From assembly GCA_035048815.1 (NCBI GenBank), contig JAUCBN010000026.1:10857501-10921500 (forward strand): a stretch of DNA of 64,000 nucleotides, given 5' to 3'. Of this stretch, positions 47,329 to 58,821 are shown piece by piece (within the stretch, counting starts at the first letter, position 1; each line of letters opens with the position of its first letter). The notes beneath the pieces are model-generated. The model saw only the letters and a program-made list of their open reading frames with translations, searched no databases and was not told the origin of the DNA. Origin of the DNA: Abelmoschus esculentus (lineage: Eukaryota > Streptophyta > Magnoliopsida > Malvales > Malvaceae). A program made the position numbers and the translations under genes.

Positions 47329-48008
47329 ACGGGTAAGTATTCGATCGATTGAGTGAAGTCAAAAATTTTGAATTATTCGAGTTGTTATATTTTACAATTT
47401 GAATTTTATTTAAATTTTTTATTCGAGTCGAGTTTATATATTTCGAGTTAAGTTGACTTTTTGAATTTCTATACAAATTCAATTATAATTATTCATTATA
47501 TTATAATATAATTTGATTATTATTCAAACTATTTTCTCTAATTATATAATATGCATACATTTTTCTTCGTATCTAGCATATATTTGTCCATATTTTTTAT
47601 ATCGTGTATATATATTAAGAAAAATTAAGAGACATAGTTTAAACTTAAAAATTAATCTACTAATTATTGCTCTCTTTATTCGAGTATAAGTTTCACTATT
47701 GAGTTTTTAAATTGTATTATCCAAAGTATCATATTAAAAAACTCAACCGAGTTTTTTAGCACAAATTTTTTTTTATCCAATTTTAGTTTGTCAACAAAAA
47801 CAAAAGTTAATTTTCGAATATACTTGTTATTTTAATTATTTTATATCATACAATTTTCTTAAAACTCTGTGAAAAGTCGATATGTGATGTAAAATTTTGA
47901 GTTATTCGATCTTTCATTTTATAATTCAATATTTTATTTAAATTTTTTTTGTGTGTCAAATTTATATAATTTTAAATCAATTTTAGATAATCAAATTTTA
48001 CTCCCCTG
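47329..48008. mobile_element. TCGA-rich MITE, hAT-like (680 bp)
   Basis: Imperfect inverted ends (ACGGGTAAGTATTCGATC and, as reverse complement, CAGGGGAGTAAAATTTGATT) lie between near-identical octamers ATTATTTT (47321-47328) and ATTGTTTT (48009-48016). Internal TATTCGAGT and TCGAGTCGAG motifs relate it to 21331-21881. Confidence 0.5.
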
Positions 48009-49019
48009 ATTGTTTTGATGTATGCGATGTCTATTTAACTATTTTTCAATGACAAATACAGGAGTTTTGGTGAAATCCTTGGGTTTATTAGTGGCCCATT
48101 ATGCTACCATATTTAAAACGGGAGTGTAACACTAAAAATTATAGAATGCAAAGTATGGTTATAGGATTTTGAACCACAAATATCAACATGTTTGATCAAT
48201 TACCAAGCTATTTGAGCTAGTTAGCACTTAATAAAAAGTTTTCCTTACATTTTTTATGAATATTTGTAATAAATTAAATATTAAAATAATATTTCAAACC
48301 TATTTATTATTCACCTACCCCATTAATTTGGGGAAACCCTAAGGAATCTGGAATTCTCTTTTCCAAACCGGCTCTTATCTTCCCCTCACCCAATCACCAT
48401 TGAGCTCCGTCACCGTCGATCCGTGACCGTCATCGCCACCATCATCTGAGCCTTCATGTTCCCCCGAGTTAAACCTTTATCATTTTGTCTCCGTCCACCA
48501 ACGGAATCACTTATAACTGAAGACGAAAGCTTTGAGTTTCTAGGGCAAATATCCATTCGAATTTTTGCAAAATTCGGCCACCATTAACGCCGTTTAGGCG
48601 CGTCGTTAGTCTCATCGTGCTCACGTTGGCGAGGCAAGCAAAAGCCCTCTGTCAATACATCCATTTGACATTCGCAAGGGCTTCATCGGAGTGTTTTTCC
48701 GTTTAGGTAAGTTTGGTAAGAACCCTTACATTTTTAACCTGTTTTCTCAGTTTTTTGTCTGAAATCGTTTGTTTTTGGTTGGGAATGTTAAAATCCGGTA
48801 ATCATAAGTTCTTTTTGACTGTTTTGGGATGAGGATAGCTTCCATGCGCCGCCCAAGGTGATTTTCGACAGTCCTAAACATTGTCCTGGAGATGATCGTT
48901 CCAAATCGATTCAAACCCGATCCGAACTTGTCCCAAATTGGTCAAATCCAAGTTAAACCGAACTGAGTCAACTCGTTAACCGACCTGACCTGTTGACCAA
49001 TGATGTTAGCATTGGCCTT

Positions 49020-50335
49020 TGATGAGTGCCCAAAAGGTAGTTATTTACTACCCTTCTCATGGAACTTTATGCATCTACTATACTCCAACTTGAGATGATA
49101 TATGGACTCTTTGCACAATATTGGATACTCCATTATCATTACTTACAAAATCAAAATTTATAGAGAATGAGAATATTATTACATATTCTGTACATACAGC
49201 AATATCCAGGGCCGAAGCAGCGGTGAAGCAGTGTTGAGGCCAAGGCAGGGACAAGGCCGCGACAGCATCCAGAGTGGCAACATCAACATTGTAGGCGAAT
49301 GAAAGACAAAAATATAGAGAACATTATGGAAGATGCAACACACTAATTGGACCAGGCTAGCACACTGAAAGTCCAAGTCCAAGACCAACGGGAAAATCTT
49401 TCTAGAAGGCTGCAAACTTGGAAACATCAGATCTCATGTAGAAGACTTGCTCCCTACTCCAAGTTAGAGTCTATTTAAGAAAGGTTTGCCCTAGGTTAAG
49501 ACTATATATAACCTAGCCGACCACATTGTTGGAGAGAGCCGATTTTAAAGAAACCATTCCCCTAAGATTTGTACTTATCTCTTAGGGATAGGTGAAGGTT
49601 GTAGATATTAGTGAGAGGAGATTGTTTCTTGTTTCTTTGTTCTAATGCAATAATAATATCAAAGTTTTCTTATCCTATTTCCATTCCTTGTTCTTGCATT
49701 CAAGTTGGAGAGAGAAGTTTGTAAGTAATCTATTTATCTGGCATCGAGAGAGTTAGATTCACGAAAGGGATAAGTACGGTGTTGATGATATTAACTCGGC
49801 CTACAGATAGGTTAATAGTTTCAGAAGCTAAAAGAAGTGTTGGATTGGTTGGTGATTATCGTTGATTCACGCCGAAAGGTATCGTCAAAGACCAGTCATC
49901 CATAGCGCTCTGACTTAGAGATAAGCGGAGTCAACTACGGACACTTTGATGAACTTTGATGCATCTGCCCAAGAGCAAGAGATTGTCGCGGCAGAAAACC
50001 CTAACGTTGTCGAGGTTGTATCTACAGTACTGTCGAAACAGTATTGTGTAATTGCATTGGACAAGAAGAAGATCAATCGAATCCACTAATTGATGCAGTT
50101 GGATCCTACCCACTTTCTCTATATCGTTCTCCATCCTTTATTTTATGTTTTGTTATTTAGTTACTTAGTTAGACAATTCCACTTATCTGTGTTTTTACTT
50201 TATTTTTTAGGAGCAAGGGAACAAGGGGAGACATATTAAGTATACCAATCCTTATGGAGACGATACACGATATACTTATCATTTTATTACTTGCGACGTG
50301 TACACTGCACAGTTGCGCTATTATTACACGCATCA
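49020..50335 (+). repeat. Athila-like 5' LTR
   Basis: 1316 bp, with TATATATA at 49503-49510. Homologous to 55919-57235 and 11039-12366. By eye it differs from its partner at roughly one base in ten over the first 200 bp and less elsewhere, so the insertion is not recent. Minus-strand small frames inside are by-products shared among the copies. Confidence 0.92.
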
Positions 50336-50341
50336 AGTTTT

Positions 50342-50359
50342 TGGCGCCGTTGCCGAGGA
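50342..50359 (+). other. tRNA-Asp primer-binding site
   Basis: TGGCGCCGTTGCCGAGGA, 6 bp inside the 5' LTR, matches the Athila-type tRNA-Asp primer site with one substitution. Confidence 0.85.
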
Positions 50360-50561
50360 CTGACAACTAAATTTTTGTTTTCTTTATTTTCTTACTCTTT
50401 AACCATTCTTTATTTAACTTTAATTCTAATTAATTATTTATTTTTATTAACTTTGACTTATCTAGTGTATGACCAGGGCAAACCCGAGTGGTCCATTGTA
50501 CGAATTGGATCCTTAAATTGAACGCACGGGACACCATCTAAGGCGCAACCTGTTTCAAGTC

Positions 50562-52273
50562 ATGGATGATCCACGAAGAGGAAAAATTCCACCTGTTGAT
50601 CATAATGAACTACCACCAGCAATGCCACAACAGCAACTACCGCGACCATTACCAAGGCAGCTCACTGTTAGAGACTTTCTGGTGGAAGACCTAAAAGGAC
50701 TAAACCCTGGCGTAGTCACCCCATAGATTAAAGCAACTCACTTTGAGCTTAAACCAGTGATGTTCAACATGTTGAACACAATTGGAAAATTTAATGGGTC
50801 TGCTACTGAAGATGCAAGGCAGCATCTTAAATCTTTCATGGAAGTGTGCAATTCTTTCAAAATCTAAGAGTCCATGAAGATATTTTAAGATTAAAGTTGT
50901 TTCCCTATTCACTGAGGGATAGGGCGAAAACTTGGTTAAAAGGCATCACAGTAGGATCCATAGGATCTTGGGATGAACTCTGCCGAGAATTCATTACGAG
51001 GTTCAACCCGACAAATCTCTATGATCGCATCCGTAATGAAATCACATCATTTCGACAGGATGATGATGAACCAGTATATGAGGCGTGGGAACGCTATAGA
51101 GAATTGTTAAACAAATGCCCACTACATGGTTTTTCATTGTGGATGCAAGTCTCCATGTTCTATAGTGCCACCAATGCCTCCAAAAGGATAATGCTAGATG
51201 CTTCCGCAAATGGGACACTTTTGGATAGAGCACCCGCAGAAGCTATTGAGATTCTGAACAAACTCGCAAGGAACGACTTTCAGTTTCCTACATCAAGGCG
51301 AGGAGGAATGAGACGCCATGCCACGGCCCATGAATTAGACACAACCAGTTCGGTGGCAGCATAATTGGCTTCTCTGACCAAGATGGTTCAGAATTTGCAA
51401 GCCCAGCAAAATATACATGAGGTTAAGGCAGTCAACTCATATGAAGAAACCAGCCTGTATGTTGGAAATTATAACAGGAACAATCATATGATGTCCAACA
51501 ATTACAACCCATCCTGGAAAAGACATCCAAACTTTTCATTGAGTAACCCTAACAATGCCTAAAATCCAATTAACCAAGCCCCTGGATACCAGCACCAAAG
51601 TCAGAACCTGCCGCAGCAGCACACTCAGCAGTCCAGGCTGCAACAGCAGGTCGAACAATAGTAGTCTCTGAACGCACTGACAGATTCTCTTATGGCATTC
51701 ATGTCAAAGACTGATTCATACATGGCCGAGAATAGCCGTTTCATGAAGCGTACTGATGACTTCATGAATCGAACTGAGATGAGACTGCAGAACCAAGAGG
51801 CTACAATTAAGTCTTTAGAAACCCAAGTTGGTCAATTTGCCCAACGATAAAACACTTGACCACCAGGGGGTTTACCTAGCAATACTGAGGTTGCTAAGGT
51901 GTTAGGCCACGAGCAATGCAAGGTAATTACGATAAGAAGTGGCCTACAATTAAAAGATCAAGAAGGGTCCTCAACCGATAGATTCCAACCAGAAAAGCAA
52001 TATCACGAGGACTCAGAAGCTGAGCAGGACCCTACCGAAAGCACTGCCTCGACAATAAAACCAGTAGTACCTAAAAATCCTACCGAGGCAGCTGTAGATA
52101 AGTTCACCCCAGGTATTAAACGCAATATCCAAGGAAACCTGGAGGATATAAGAACACCACCTCTTTTCTCGTAGAGGTTAAAAAAGCACAAACAGGGTCA
52201 CCAATTTCGGAAATTCCTAGACATCTTAAATCAAGACCGTATCAACTTGCCATTAGTTGAGGCTATTGAATAA
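50562..52273 (+). pseudogene. Athila-like gag, broken
   Basis: Starts MDDPRRGKIPPVDHNE at 50562 with a TAG at 50724-50726, continues HFELKPVMFNMLNTIGKF, then shifts frame near 50855 to FPYSLRDRAKTWLKGI and YEAWERYRELLNKCPLHGF, the Athila capsid region. The same frame runs on through further stops (51362, 51560, ~51660 twice, ~51850, 52172, 52271) across a Gln/Asn-rich linker and a coiled-coil-like FMKRTDDFMNRTEMRLQNQE. It would have formed virus-like particles, but this copy cannot encode a full protein. Confidence 0.85.
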
Positions 52274-52969
52274 ATGCCCAACTATGCCAAGTTCTTAAAG
52301 GACATAGTATCCAAACGACGAAGGCTAAGGGAATTTGAAACGATGGCAGCCACTAAAGGTTGCATGGCCATGCTACATAATCGCATGCTGCCTAAGCTAA
52401 AGGATCCTAGATGCTTTACAATCCCTTGTGCCATTGGGGATGGTTACGCAGGAAAGGCCCTATGCGACTTGGGAGCAAGCATCAATCTAATGCCCAAATT
52501 AGTTTTTCAAAAACTTGGAATAGGGCGGGCAAAACCAACAACAGTACTGCTCCAACTAGCGGATCGATCCTATGTGCATCCTGAAGGCAAAATTGAAAAC
52601 ATTCTAGTTAAGGTCGACAAGTTTATATTTCCTGCCGACTTTCTTTTCCTTGACTGTGAGGCTGACGATAATACACCGATTATCCTAGGTCGACCTTTCC
52701 TTGCTACTGGACGCATCATCATCGATGTGGAAAATGGCGAGCTCACAATGCAGATAAATGATCAAAAAGTCAAGTTGAACGTCTTCCACAATTTTACAAA
52801 TTTAGACGCTCTAGCAGAATGTAAGGCTCTTCATACACCAGACCAGGGTACTAAAACATCCTGCCTGGGCAGCATGCTCGGTAGATTATTCGGTAAGCGA
52901 ATAAAGCCCAAAGGAGAAGTCGAATGCACTGAAGGGACTGACCAACACGCAAAGGAAGATACAAGCTAA
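52274..52969 (+). pseudogene. Athila-like aspartic protease block
   Basis: A 231-residue open block in the gag frame. It starts MPNYAKFLKDIVSKRRRL, a conserved Athila segment before the protease, followed by KALCDLGASINLMPKLVF with the catalytic Asp codon at 52466-52468, and ADDNTPIILGRPFLATGRII, the flap to hydrophobic-Gly end of retropepsins. Its stop at 52967-52969 comes where an autonomous element would read on into RT; here pol is absent. The block is separated from gag only by a TAA, so it is a piece of a broken gag-protease frame, although its own motifs look intact. Confidence 0.85.
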
Positions 52970-53322
52970 AAAGAGATAACAAAATTGGGAGATGCATTCA
53001 CATGCACTCCACAAGTAACATAATCTCTTTCCTTCCATTTTATTTATTATATTAGGACTAGTTTTATATGTTGTTATGTTTTATTTTTAGTATTTTATGT
53101 TTTTAAGTTTTTTTTAGGATAAATAAAGCAACGAATGCAGAAAAATTATTTCACAGCAGGAAGTCTGCTGCTGCGGCAGTGCACTGTGTCAGAGATGTAG
53201 AAATCCTAACGGGCAGAAACAGTGCAACGGCTCTCTGTCGAGAAATCCACTGTAGCAGTACCTGTTCAGCAAGGCAGTAAATGCCTAACGGCTAATTTTT
53301 AACAGTCATATTTTTTACAGCC

Positions 53323-53330
53323 TATATAAA
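53323..53330 (+). promoter_or_regulatory. Internal TATA-like box before the 452-aa ORF
   Basis: TATATAAA within GCCTATATAAACAACTC lies ~160 bp upstream of the ATG at 53491 and is followed by a pyrimidine-rich leader (CTTCTTTCTTTTACAATC). Position and composition suit an internal promoter for the downstream ORF; activity is not shown. 52970-53322 is non-coding. Confidence 0.4.
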
Positions 53331-53490
53331 CAACTCTCTTGCTTAGAATTACCCACTCTTGCATTCTTGCTAATCTTCTTTCTTTTACAATCTTGCTCTT
53401 CATTACTTTAGCTCTCATCTACTTCTTGAAATTTTCAACAATCTTTTCAAGTACTCCAGATTTTGTTCAAGGCATCCAATAACTACAATC

Positions 53491-54849
53491 ATGGCTTCTT
53501 ACAACCGTTTTTATCCTGCCGTTATTAAAGAGCGATTCAACTGTTTTTTTGTGGCCCGACAGCTATGGGAGGAGCAAGGATTTCAACACTTGGATGAAGA
53601 TAATTATGACATCGAACAGTTCTTGTTCGATAAAATCAAATATCTAGATTGGGAAATCTTCTGTCTCAAACCTCCCCCATTGAATGCCACGATAGTCCGA
53701 AAGTTTTATGCCCATATGCCGAGCGAAGGAAATTTATATGTCCACTGCCGAGGGAAGCCAGTCGCCCTAAATGCCGAAGCAATCAACCAACGCTATGGCC
53801 TCACTCCGTTGTTCAATGCATATAGTGATTTTGAGGAGGTCACCGATGTCGACTTCGAATTGATCAAAGATGATCTTTGTTACGGTGATACCCCTTGGGA
53901 GACCGGAAACCATAGAGGATCCGTAACAAGATTGAGCCTAAAACTCGAGGCTAAGATGTGGTGCACCTTTGTCCAAAGACGTCTAATGCCCACGTCGCAC
54001 AACAGCACAGTCGACAGGAGACGTTTGGTGATCATCCAGTCCATAATCCACAAGAGGACCATCAACATTGGAGAAATTATTCTCCACAAAATTTATGATT
54101 GCGGTAACAAAGACAAAGGCCTATTGTGTTTCCCTTCTTTTATCTCTGCCTTGTGTATTATTGCAGGTGTACCAGTCGAGGCTACAGACGAGTCCACACC
54201 GAATCGTCCGGGATGGTCTAAAGATTTCTATCGCCGAGTCATGCAGATAACCCAGGCAGATCCTGTCCAAGCAACACCTCAGCAGTTCACTGCAGACTTT
54301 ACTGCCGGAGGGCAGTACTTGGTAGAAGCACCCACACGTGCCCAGGGCCCTACCGCAGCAGACCCTTACCAAGAAATTCTACATAGGATGGCAGCCATGG
54401 ACCTTCGCCAGCAATGCTACATGGAGTACCAGCGCGACTTCAACATATCTCTCGCCCACATGATGATGACAAGCTTCCCAAATCAAGGGGCTCAATTCCC
54501 AGAATTCCCAGCCAACATCTTTGTCACTACCTCCCCTTATACCGAGACAACACCTGCCCTAGGGCCCCAACCCTTTTTCCCACCAAGGCCACCCCAACAG
54601 TTTCATGCTGTCGAACCTTCCAGGCCGGCCAGGTCTACTGGAGTATCCTCTACCAGCCAACAACTGTCCAAGAGGCAAGCTGTTTTTAACTCTCCCCAAC
54701 GGGAACCAATCCCTATACAAAGTCTCAGTAGAGACACTCTGTCTCACGAGATTAACGAATACCACAGTTCGTCACATGAACTAGCAATACCTACTGCCAC
54801 GGTAGGTGCGGGACAGAAATCATGTACACAAAAAATATTAACGAAGTGA
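53491..54849 (+). CDS. Intact 452-aa plant-transposon-domain protein in Athila-like element
   Basis: The longest uninterrupted ORF in the window. Residues ~1-235 resemble the putative plant transposon / ATHILA ORF-1 family: RQLWEEQGFQHLDED, YAHMPSEGNLYVHCRGKPV, then LEAKMWCTFVQRRLMPTSHN and a conserved block RLVIIQSIIHKRTINIGEII followed by KDKGLLCFPSFISALCI. Residues ~240-452 are Gln/Pro/Ser-rich and poorly structured. There is no signal peptide and no RT, integrase or transposase catalytic motif. The start is the first ATG, in a favourable ATCATGGCT context. It occupies the place of the extra 3' ORF of Athila elements but lies directly after the protease because pol is missing. Function is unknown. 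Its openness contrasts with the decayed gag. A relative lies broken at 9385-10599. Confidence 0.7.
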   Translation: MASYNRFYPAVIKERFNCFFVARQLWEEQGFQHLDEDNYDIEQFLFDKIKYLDWEIFCLKPPPLNATIVRKFYAHMPSEGNLYVHCRGKPVALNAEAINQRYGLTPLFNAYSDFEEVTDVDFELIKDDLCYGDTPWETGNHRGSVTRLSLKLEAKMWCTFVQRRLMPTSHNSTVDRRRLVIIQSIIHKRTINIGEIILHKIYDCGNKDKGLLCFPSFISALCIIAGVPVEATDESTPNRPGWSKDFYRRVMQITQADPVQATPQQFTADFTAGGQYLVEAPTRAQGPTAADPYQEILHRMAAMDLRQQCYMEYQRDFNISLAHMMMTSFPNQGAQFPEFPANIFVTTSPYTETTPALGPQPFFPPRPPQQFHAVEPSRPARSTGVSSTSQQLSKRQAVFNSPQREPIPIQSLSRDTLSHEINEYHSSSHELAIPTATVGAGQKSCTQKILTK

Positions 54850-55918
54850 AAGAAAGGGATGAAGTTACTGCACCACCGCAACGCACACCGCCCAGTCGAG
54901 TTCAGCCGCATCGGCAAGCCAAACAACATCAATCACCAGCACAAGGATATAGACGGAAGGAGTCAGCAGCACGGCCTAGGAGACTTCTCCGTACAAGCAA
55001 CTCCTCAGAGTCGTTATAAATGATTTATTTTAATGCTTTTGTCTCATTCCTTATTGAAATTGTTGTTTGTCGCATATATTGAGTATTGAGGACAATGCTC
55101 GGTTTGAGTTTGGGGTTATTGTAGGTGCAGAAGCACTATCGAGGCAACCTACTGTCGCGGAATTACCATGAAAAAGGGAGTATTTTTTTGAAATTTTTTT
55201 GGCAATATTCTTTTTTCTTGAATTACTGTTTTTAATCTTGCACTGCTCTACATCAGCTTTGCTTTAATTTACTCCTTTAAGGCTATAGAAATCTTTCTCC
55301 TTACCATGGCCAAGTTTTATTTTGAAGGGATAACCATAGGATAATCATGGAATAAAACTTAGAAGCTTGCTTTAGGGTTAGAAAGAAAATAAACACTTTT
55401 TGAACTTGCTTGATTTAGGAGTTCTTTTAATAAAATTAGGTGATAAAGACTTAGAACCTTTTGGAAAAATAACTAGAGGTGCCTATCACTGGCTCTAGTT
55501 TTGCTCTCCTTCATGCTAAAGGTGCCCGAAATTGGCTCTAGTATGCTAAATAGGTGGTTAAAAAGAAAAAATAAGAAAAAAAAGAAAATAGAAAATGCAT
55601 ATCTTAAGGTGCCCGAAATTGGCTCAAGACTTGTTATTTTAAGGAGACAACTTTAGTTTAATTTCTATTTGTCTTGAACTTAGAGTTTATCTAAGAAAGC
55701 CTTGAATCAACCTTGTCCATAAAACACACACACTCACCTAGCCTTATAGCTTATTTCTTAGTAAAAGTCCTTGGGTAAACTAATGGCTAAAACGGAGAAA
55801 TAGTCATGACCATGGTGGGGAGAATAGATGGAAAAGTAAGACCAAAGGGGAGTAAGGTTCGACAATTTGATGTCTTGCATTGCTTGAAGACAAGCAATAG
55901 TTCGAGTTTGAGGGTATT
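54850..55918 (+). other. Athila-like 3' untranslated region
   Basis: A Gln/Arg-rich frame (54822-55019) overlaps the ORF end and may be its frameshifted continuation. GGTTTGAGTTTGGGGTTATT at ~55101 resembles a second polypurine tract. Three related AAGGTGCCCGAAATTGGCTC motifs lie at ~55475, 55519 and 55606. The tract used for priming is probably GAGTTTGAGGGTATT at 55904-55918, next to the LTR. Confidence 0.6.
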
Positions 55919-57235
55919 TGATGAGTGCCCAAAAGGCAGTTATTTACTATCCTTCTCATGGCACTTTATGCATCTAGTATACTCCAACTTGAGCTGAAAT
56001 ATGGATTCTTTGCATAATATTGGATATTCCGTTATCACTACATACAAAGTCGAAATTTATAGAGAATGCGGATATTATTACATATTCTGTACATGTAAGA
56101 ATATCTAGGCTGAAGTAGCGGTAAAGCAGTATTGAGGCCAAGGCAGGGGACAAGGCCGCGACAACATCCAGAGTGGCAACATCAACATTGTAGGCAAATG
56201 AAAGACAAAAATATAGAGAACATTTTGGAAGATGCAACACACTAATTGGACCAGGCTAGCACACTGAAAGTCCAAGTCAAAGACCAAACAAGAAAATCTT
56301 TCTAGAAGGCTACAAACTTGGAAACATCAGATCTCATGTAGAAGACTTGCTCCCTACTCCAAGTTAGAGTCTATTTAGGAATGGTTTGCCCTAGGTTAAG
56401 ACTATATATAGCCTAGCCGACCACATTGTTGGAGAGAGTCGATTATAGAGAAACCTTTCCCCTAAGATTTGTACTTATCTCTTTGAGATAGGTGAAGGTT
56501 ATAGATATTAGTGAGAGGAGATTGTTTGTTGTTTCTTTGTTCTAATGCAATAATAATATCGAAGTTTGTTTATCCTATTGTCATTCCTTGTTCTTGCATT
56601 CAATCTCGAGAGAGAAGTTTGTAAGTAATCTATTTATCTAGCATCGAGAGAGTTAGATTCACGAAAGGGATAAGTACGATGTTGACGATACTAATTCGGC
56701 CTAGAGATAGGTTAATAGTTTCAGAAGCTAAAAGAAGTGTTGGATTGGTTGGTGATTATCGTTGATTCACAACGAGAGGTATCGTCAAAAACCAGTCATC
56801 AACAGTGCTCTGACTTAGAGATAAGCGGAGTCAACTACGGACACTTTGCTAAACTTTGATGCATCTACCCAAGAGCAAGAGATTACCGTGGTAGAAAACA
56901 CTAACGCTGCCGAGGTTGTATCTGCAGTACTGCCGAAGCAGTATTGTGTAATTGCATTGGACAAGAAGAAGATCAATCGAATCCACTAACTGATGCAGCT
57001 GGATCCTACCCACTTTCTCTATATCGTTCTCCATCCTTTATTTTATGTTTTGTTATTTAGTTACTTAGTTTGACAATTCCATTTATCTGTGTTTTTACTT
57101 TATTTTTTAAAAGCAAGGGAATAAGGGGAGACATATTAAGTATAACAATCCCTGTGGAGACGATACACGATATACTTATCACATTATTACTTGCGACGTA
57201 TACACTGCACAGCTGCACTATTATTACACGCATCA
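55919..57235 (+). repeat. Athila-like 3' LTR
   Basis: 1317 bp, TGATGAGTGCCC to ACACGCATCA, with TATATATA near 56403. Co-linear with the 5' LTR. Confidence 0.92.
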
Positions 57236-58745
57236 GCCTTGACCAATGACGTCAGTGTTGACCTAGCTGTTGATGTCAACATGAGGCAATCGTTGAATTT
57301 AATTGCTGAGGTAAACGTTGACTTTGAGCAAAAAGTTAAAATTTTGAATATCTCATAGTTTATGTTTTTCGATGTCTCGAGTCCATCCGTGAAGTCTGTT
57401 TTGCGAAAGTCGAACCTGAAAGCCTGCAAATAAGACTTTAAAGTTTTGAGTCAAACTTTCTTTCAAGTTAAATTTAAGTTCATTGTTCATAATAAAGGAC
57501 TGATATAGATATTTGATTAATGTAGGATCTCATAGTCCTCCCGATTGTGTATCGGCCAAACTTATCTCCTTCTGTTTCGCTCGACCATGAGATCTGACCG
57601 TGACTCATATGTATTTGTATCATGTTAATAAATCTATTAATTAACTTTCTGAAATTAATCTAAACTTATTTTGTATATTAAGGTTCAGTACTGTATCAGA
57701 GTGTGGCTCAAGTGCCCAGTAAACCACCTGTTTGATTATGCATTTTGAGGTGTGCTCGTTGTGTCCAATTTAACTATATATTATTGTTTTTCCGTTTTGG
57801 TAAATCATTTATGCGCATATAATTGTTTTTTGGATTTTTTATATATGCTATGTTTTTAGGAATTTAATCATGATTGTACAAAGTCTTGATATATGCCTGG
57901 TATACTTTGTATAATTTTCTGATTTAGTATAGATACATAATAACCTGATTGTTTCATGATATTCTTGTCACTACCGTATAACTATTTCATTGGGATAATT
58001 AGGATATATTGTAAAGTACCTGAGGTTCAACCATGATCCGACTGGTAATTCCTCCTGTTTACGGTTCGTAGCTTTGGTTAGTGTAATTTTGTCTGTTATC
58101 GGTTCCCATGCTAGAATCAGGGTAATTTTGTTTTTCCCTAAGGTAATCCCTTATGCCGATACTTTTGCCCTATCAAGATTAGGTAAATGCATGTATCAGA
58201 TACTGTTTTGGGAAACTTTATCTAGGAGTTTGGTTGGAGGGTAACATGTCACACATATGCATGATCTATTTTTTGATATTACTATTTATATGAATAAATC
58301 TATGATTTATTTATGCACTGTTGAAACACACTAGGTTCCATAGATCATACTCGAATCTTTCTCTTTTCAGATATATGTAGATAGGCAAATATGGATTTGA
58401 CACTTGGAGGATCTACAAATTTGCTAGTTATTTATTTTGATGTAATATTTAAATCTTTCGATTTATATTTAGGTGGCACATGTCTATATTTTGTTACTAA
58501 TATTTTGAATATACTTTATTTTGTGGATCATGGTTTTATGATATGTTATGCTTTAGATGATAATTTATGATTGAAATTTTATTGGTACAAGTCATCTTGT
58601 TTAGGTTTGAATCTTGATTATGTTTATTTAAAAAAATATAACCACTCTAGATCAGGCTTTTCGTATAAACTAGTCTAGGGGATTACAGGGAGACATGAAA
58701 GTTGTGTTATGTCTAATAAATTATGTTAAAAATGTGATCAAAACA

Positions 58746-58821
58746 ATTGAGATGTCCGAGTTGGTCTAAGATACCAATTAAGATTCTAGTTCGAAAGTAA
58801 GGTGATTATATTTGATTCAAC
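58746..58821 (+). pseudogene. tRNA-Leu(AAG)-like relic
   Basis: TGAGATGTCCGAGTTGGTCT followed by AAGATACCA is close to the plant tRNA-Leu D-arm and A box. The anticodon-arm region CCAATTAAGATTCTAG places AAG at 58780-58782, and TCGAAAG follows as in the variable arm. The end TTGATTCAAC can pair partly with TTGAG at the start, but the B box is degraded. It is probably a tRNA pseudogene or a tRNA-derived SINE head, not a functional gene. Confidence 0.55.

Larger units (their letters stand above)
49020..57235 (+). mobile_element. Athila-like non-autonomous retrotransposon, TSD GCCTT
   Basis: LTRs at 49020-50335 and 55919-57235 (TGATGAG...ACACGCATCA) are flanked by a perfect GCCTT duplication (49015-49019 and 57236-57240). 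Between them lie a tRNA-Asp primer site, a gag relic, a protease block and an intact 452-aa ORF. No RT, RNase H or integrase motif occurs anywhere in the 5.6-kb interior. It must have been mobilised in trans, or lost pol by deletion before or after insertion. It interrupts the solo LTR at 48125. Confidence 0.92.
48125..58687 (+). mobile_element. Gypsy-type solo LTR (~2.3 kb) split by an insertion
   Basis: The outer ends TGTAACAC (48125) and GGATTACA (to 58687) are flanked by a perfect GGGAG duplication (48120-48124 and 58688-58692). Subtracting the nested element and one GCCTT copy leaves ~2342 bp with TGTAA/TTACA ends, no pol sequence and no second LTR. This suits a solo LTR of a long-LTR gypsy (Del/Tekay-like) family. 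The lineage is inferred only from length and termini. The non-coding body is 48130-49014 and 57241-58680. Confidence 0.8.
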
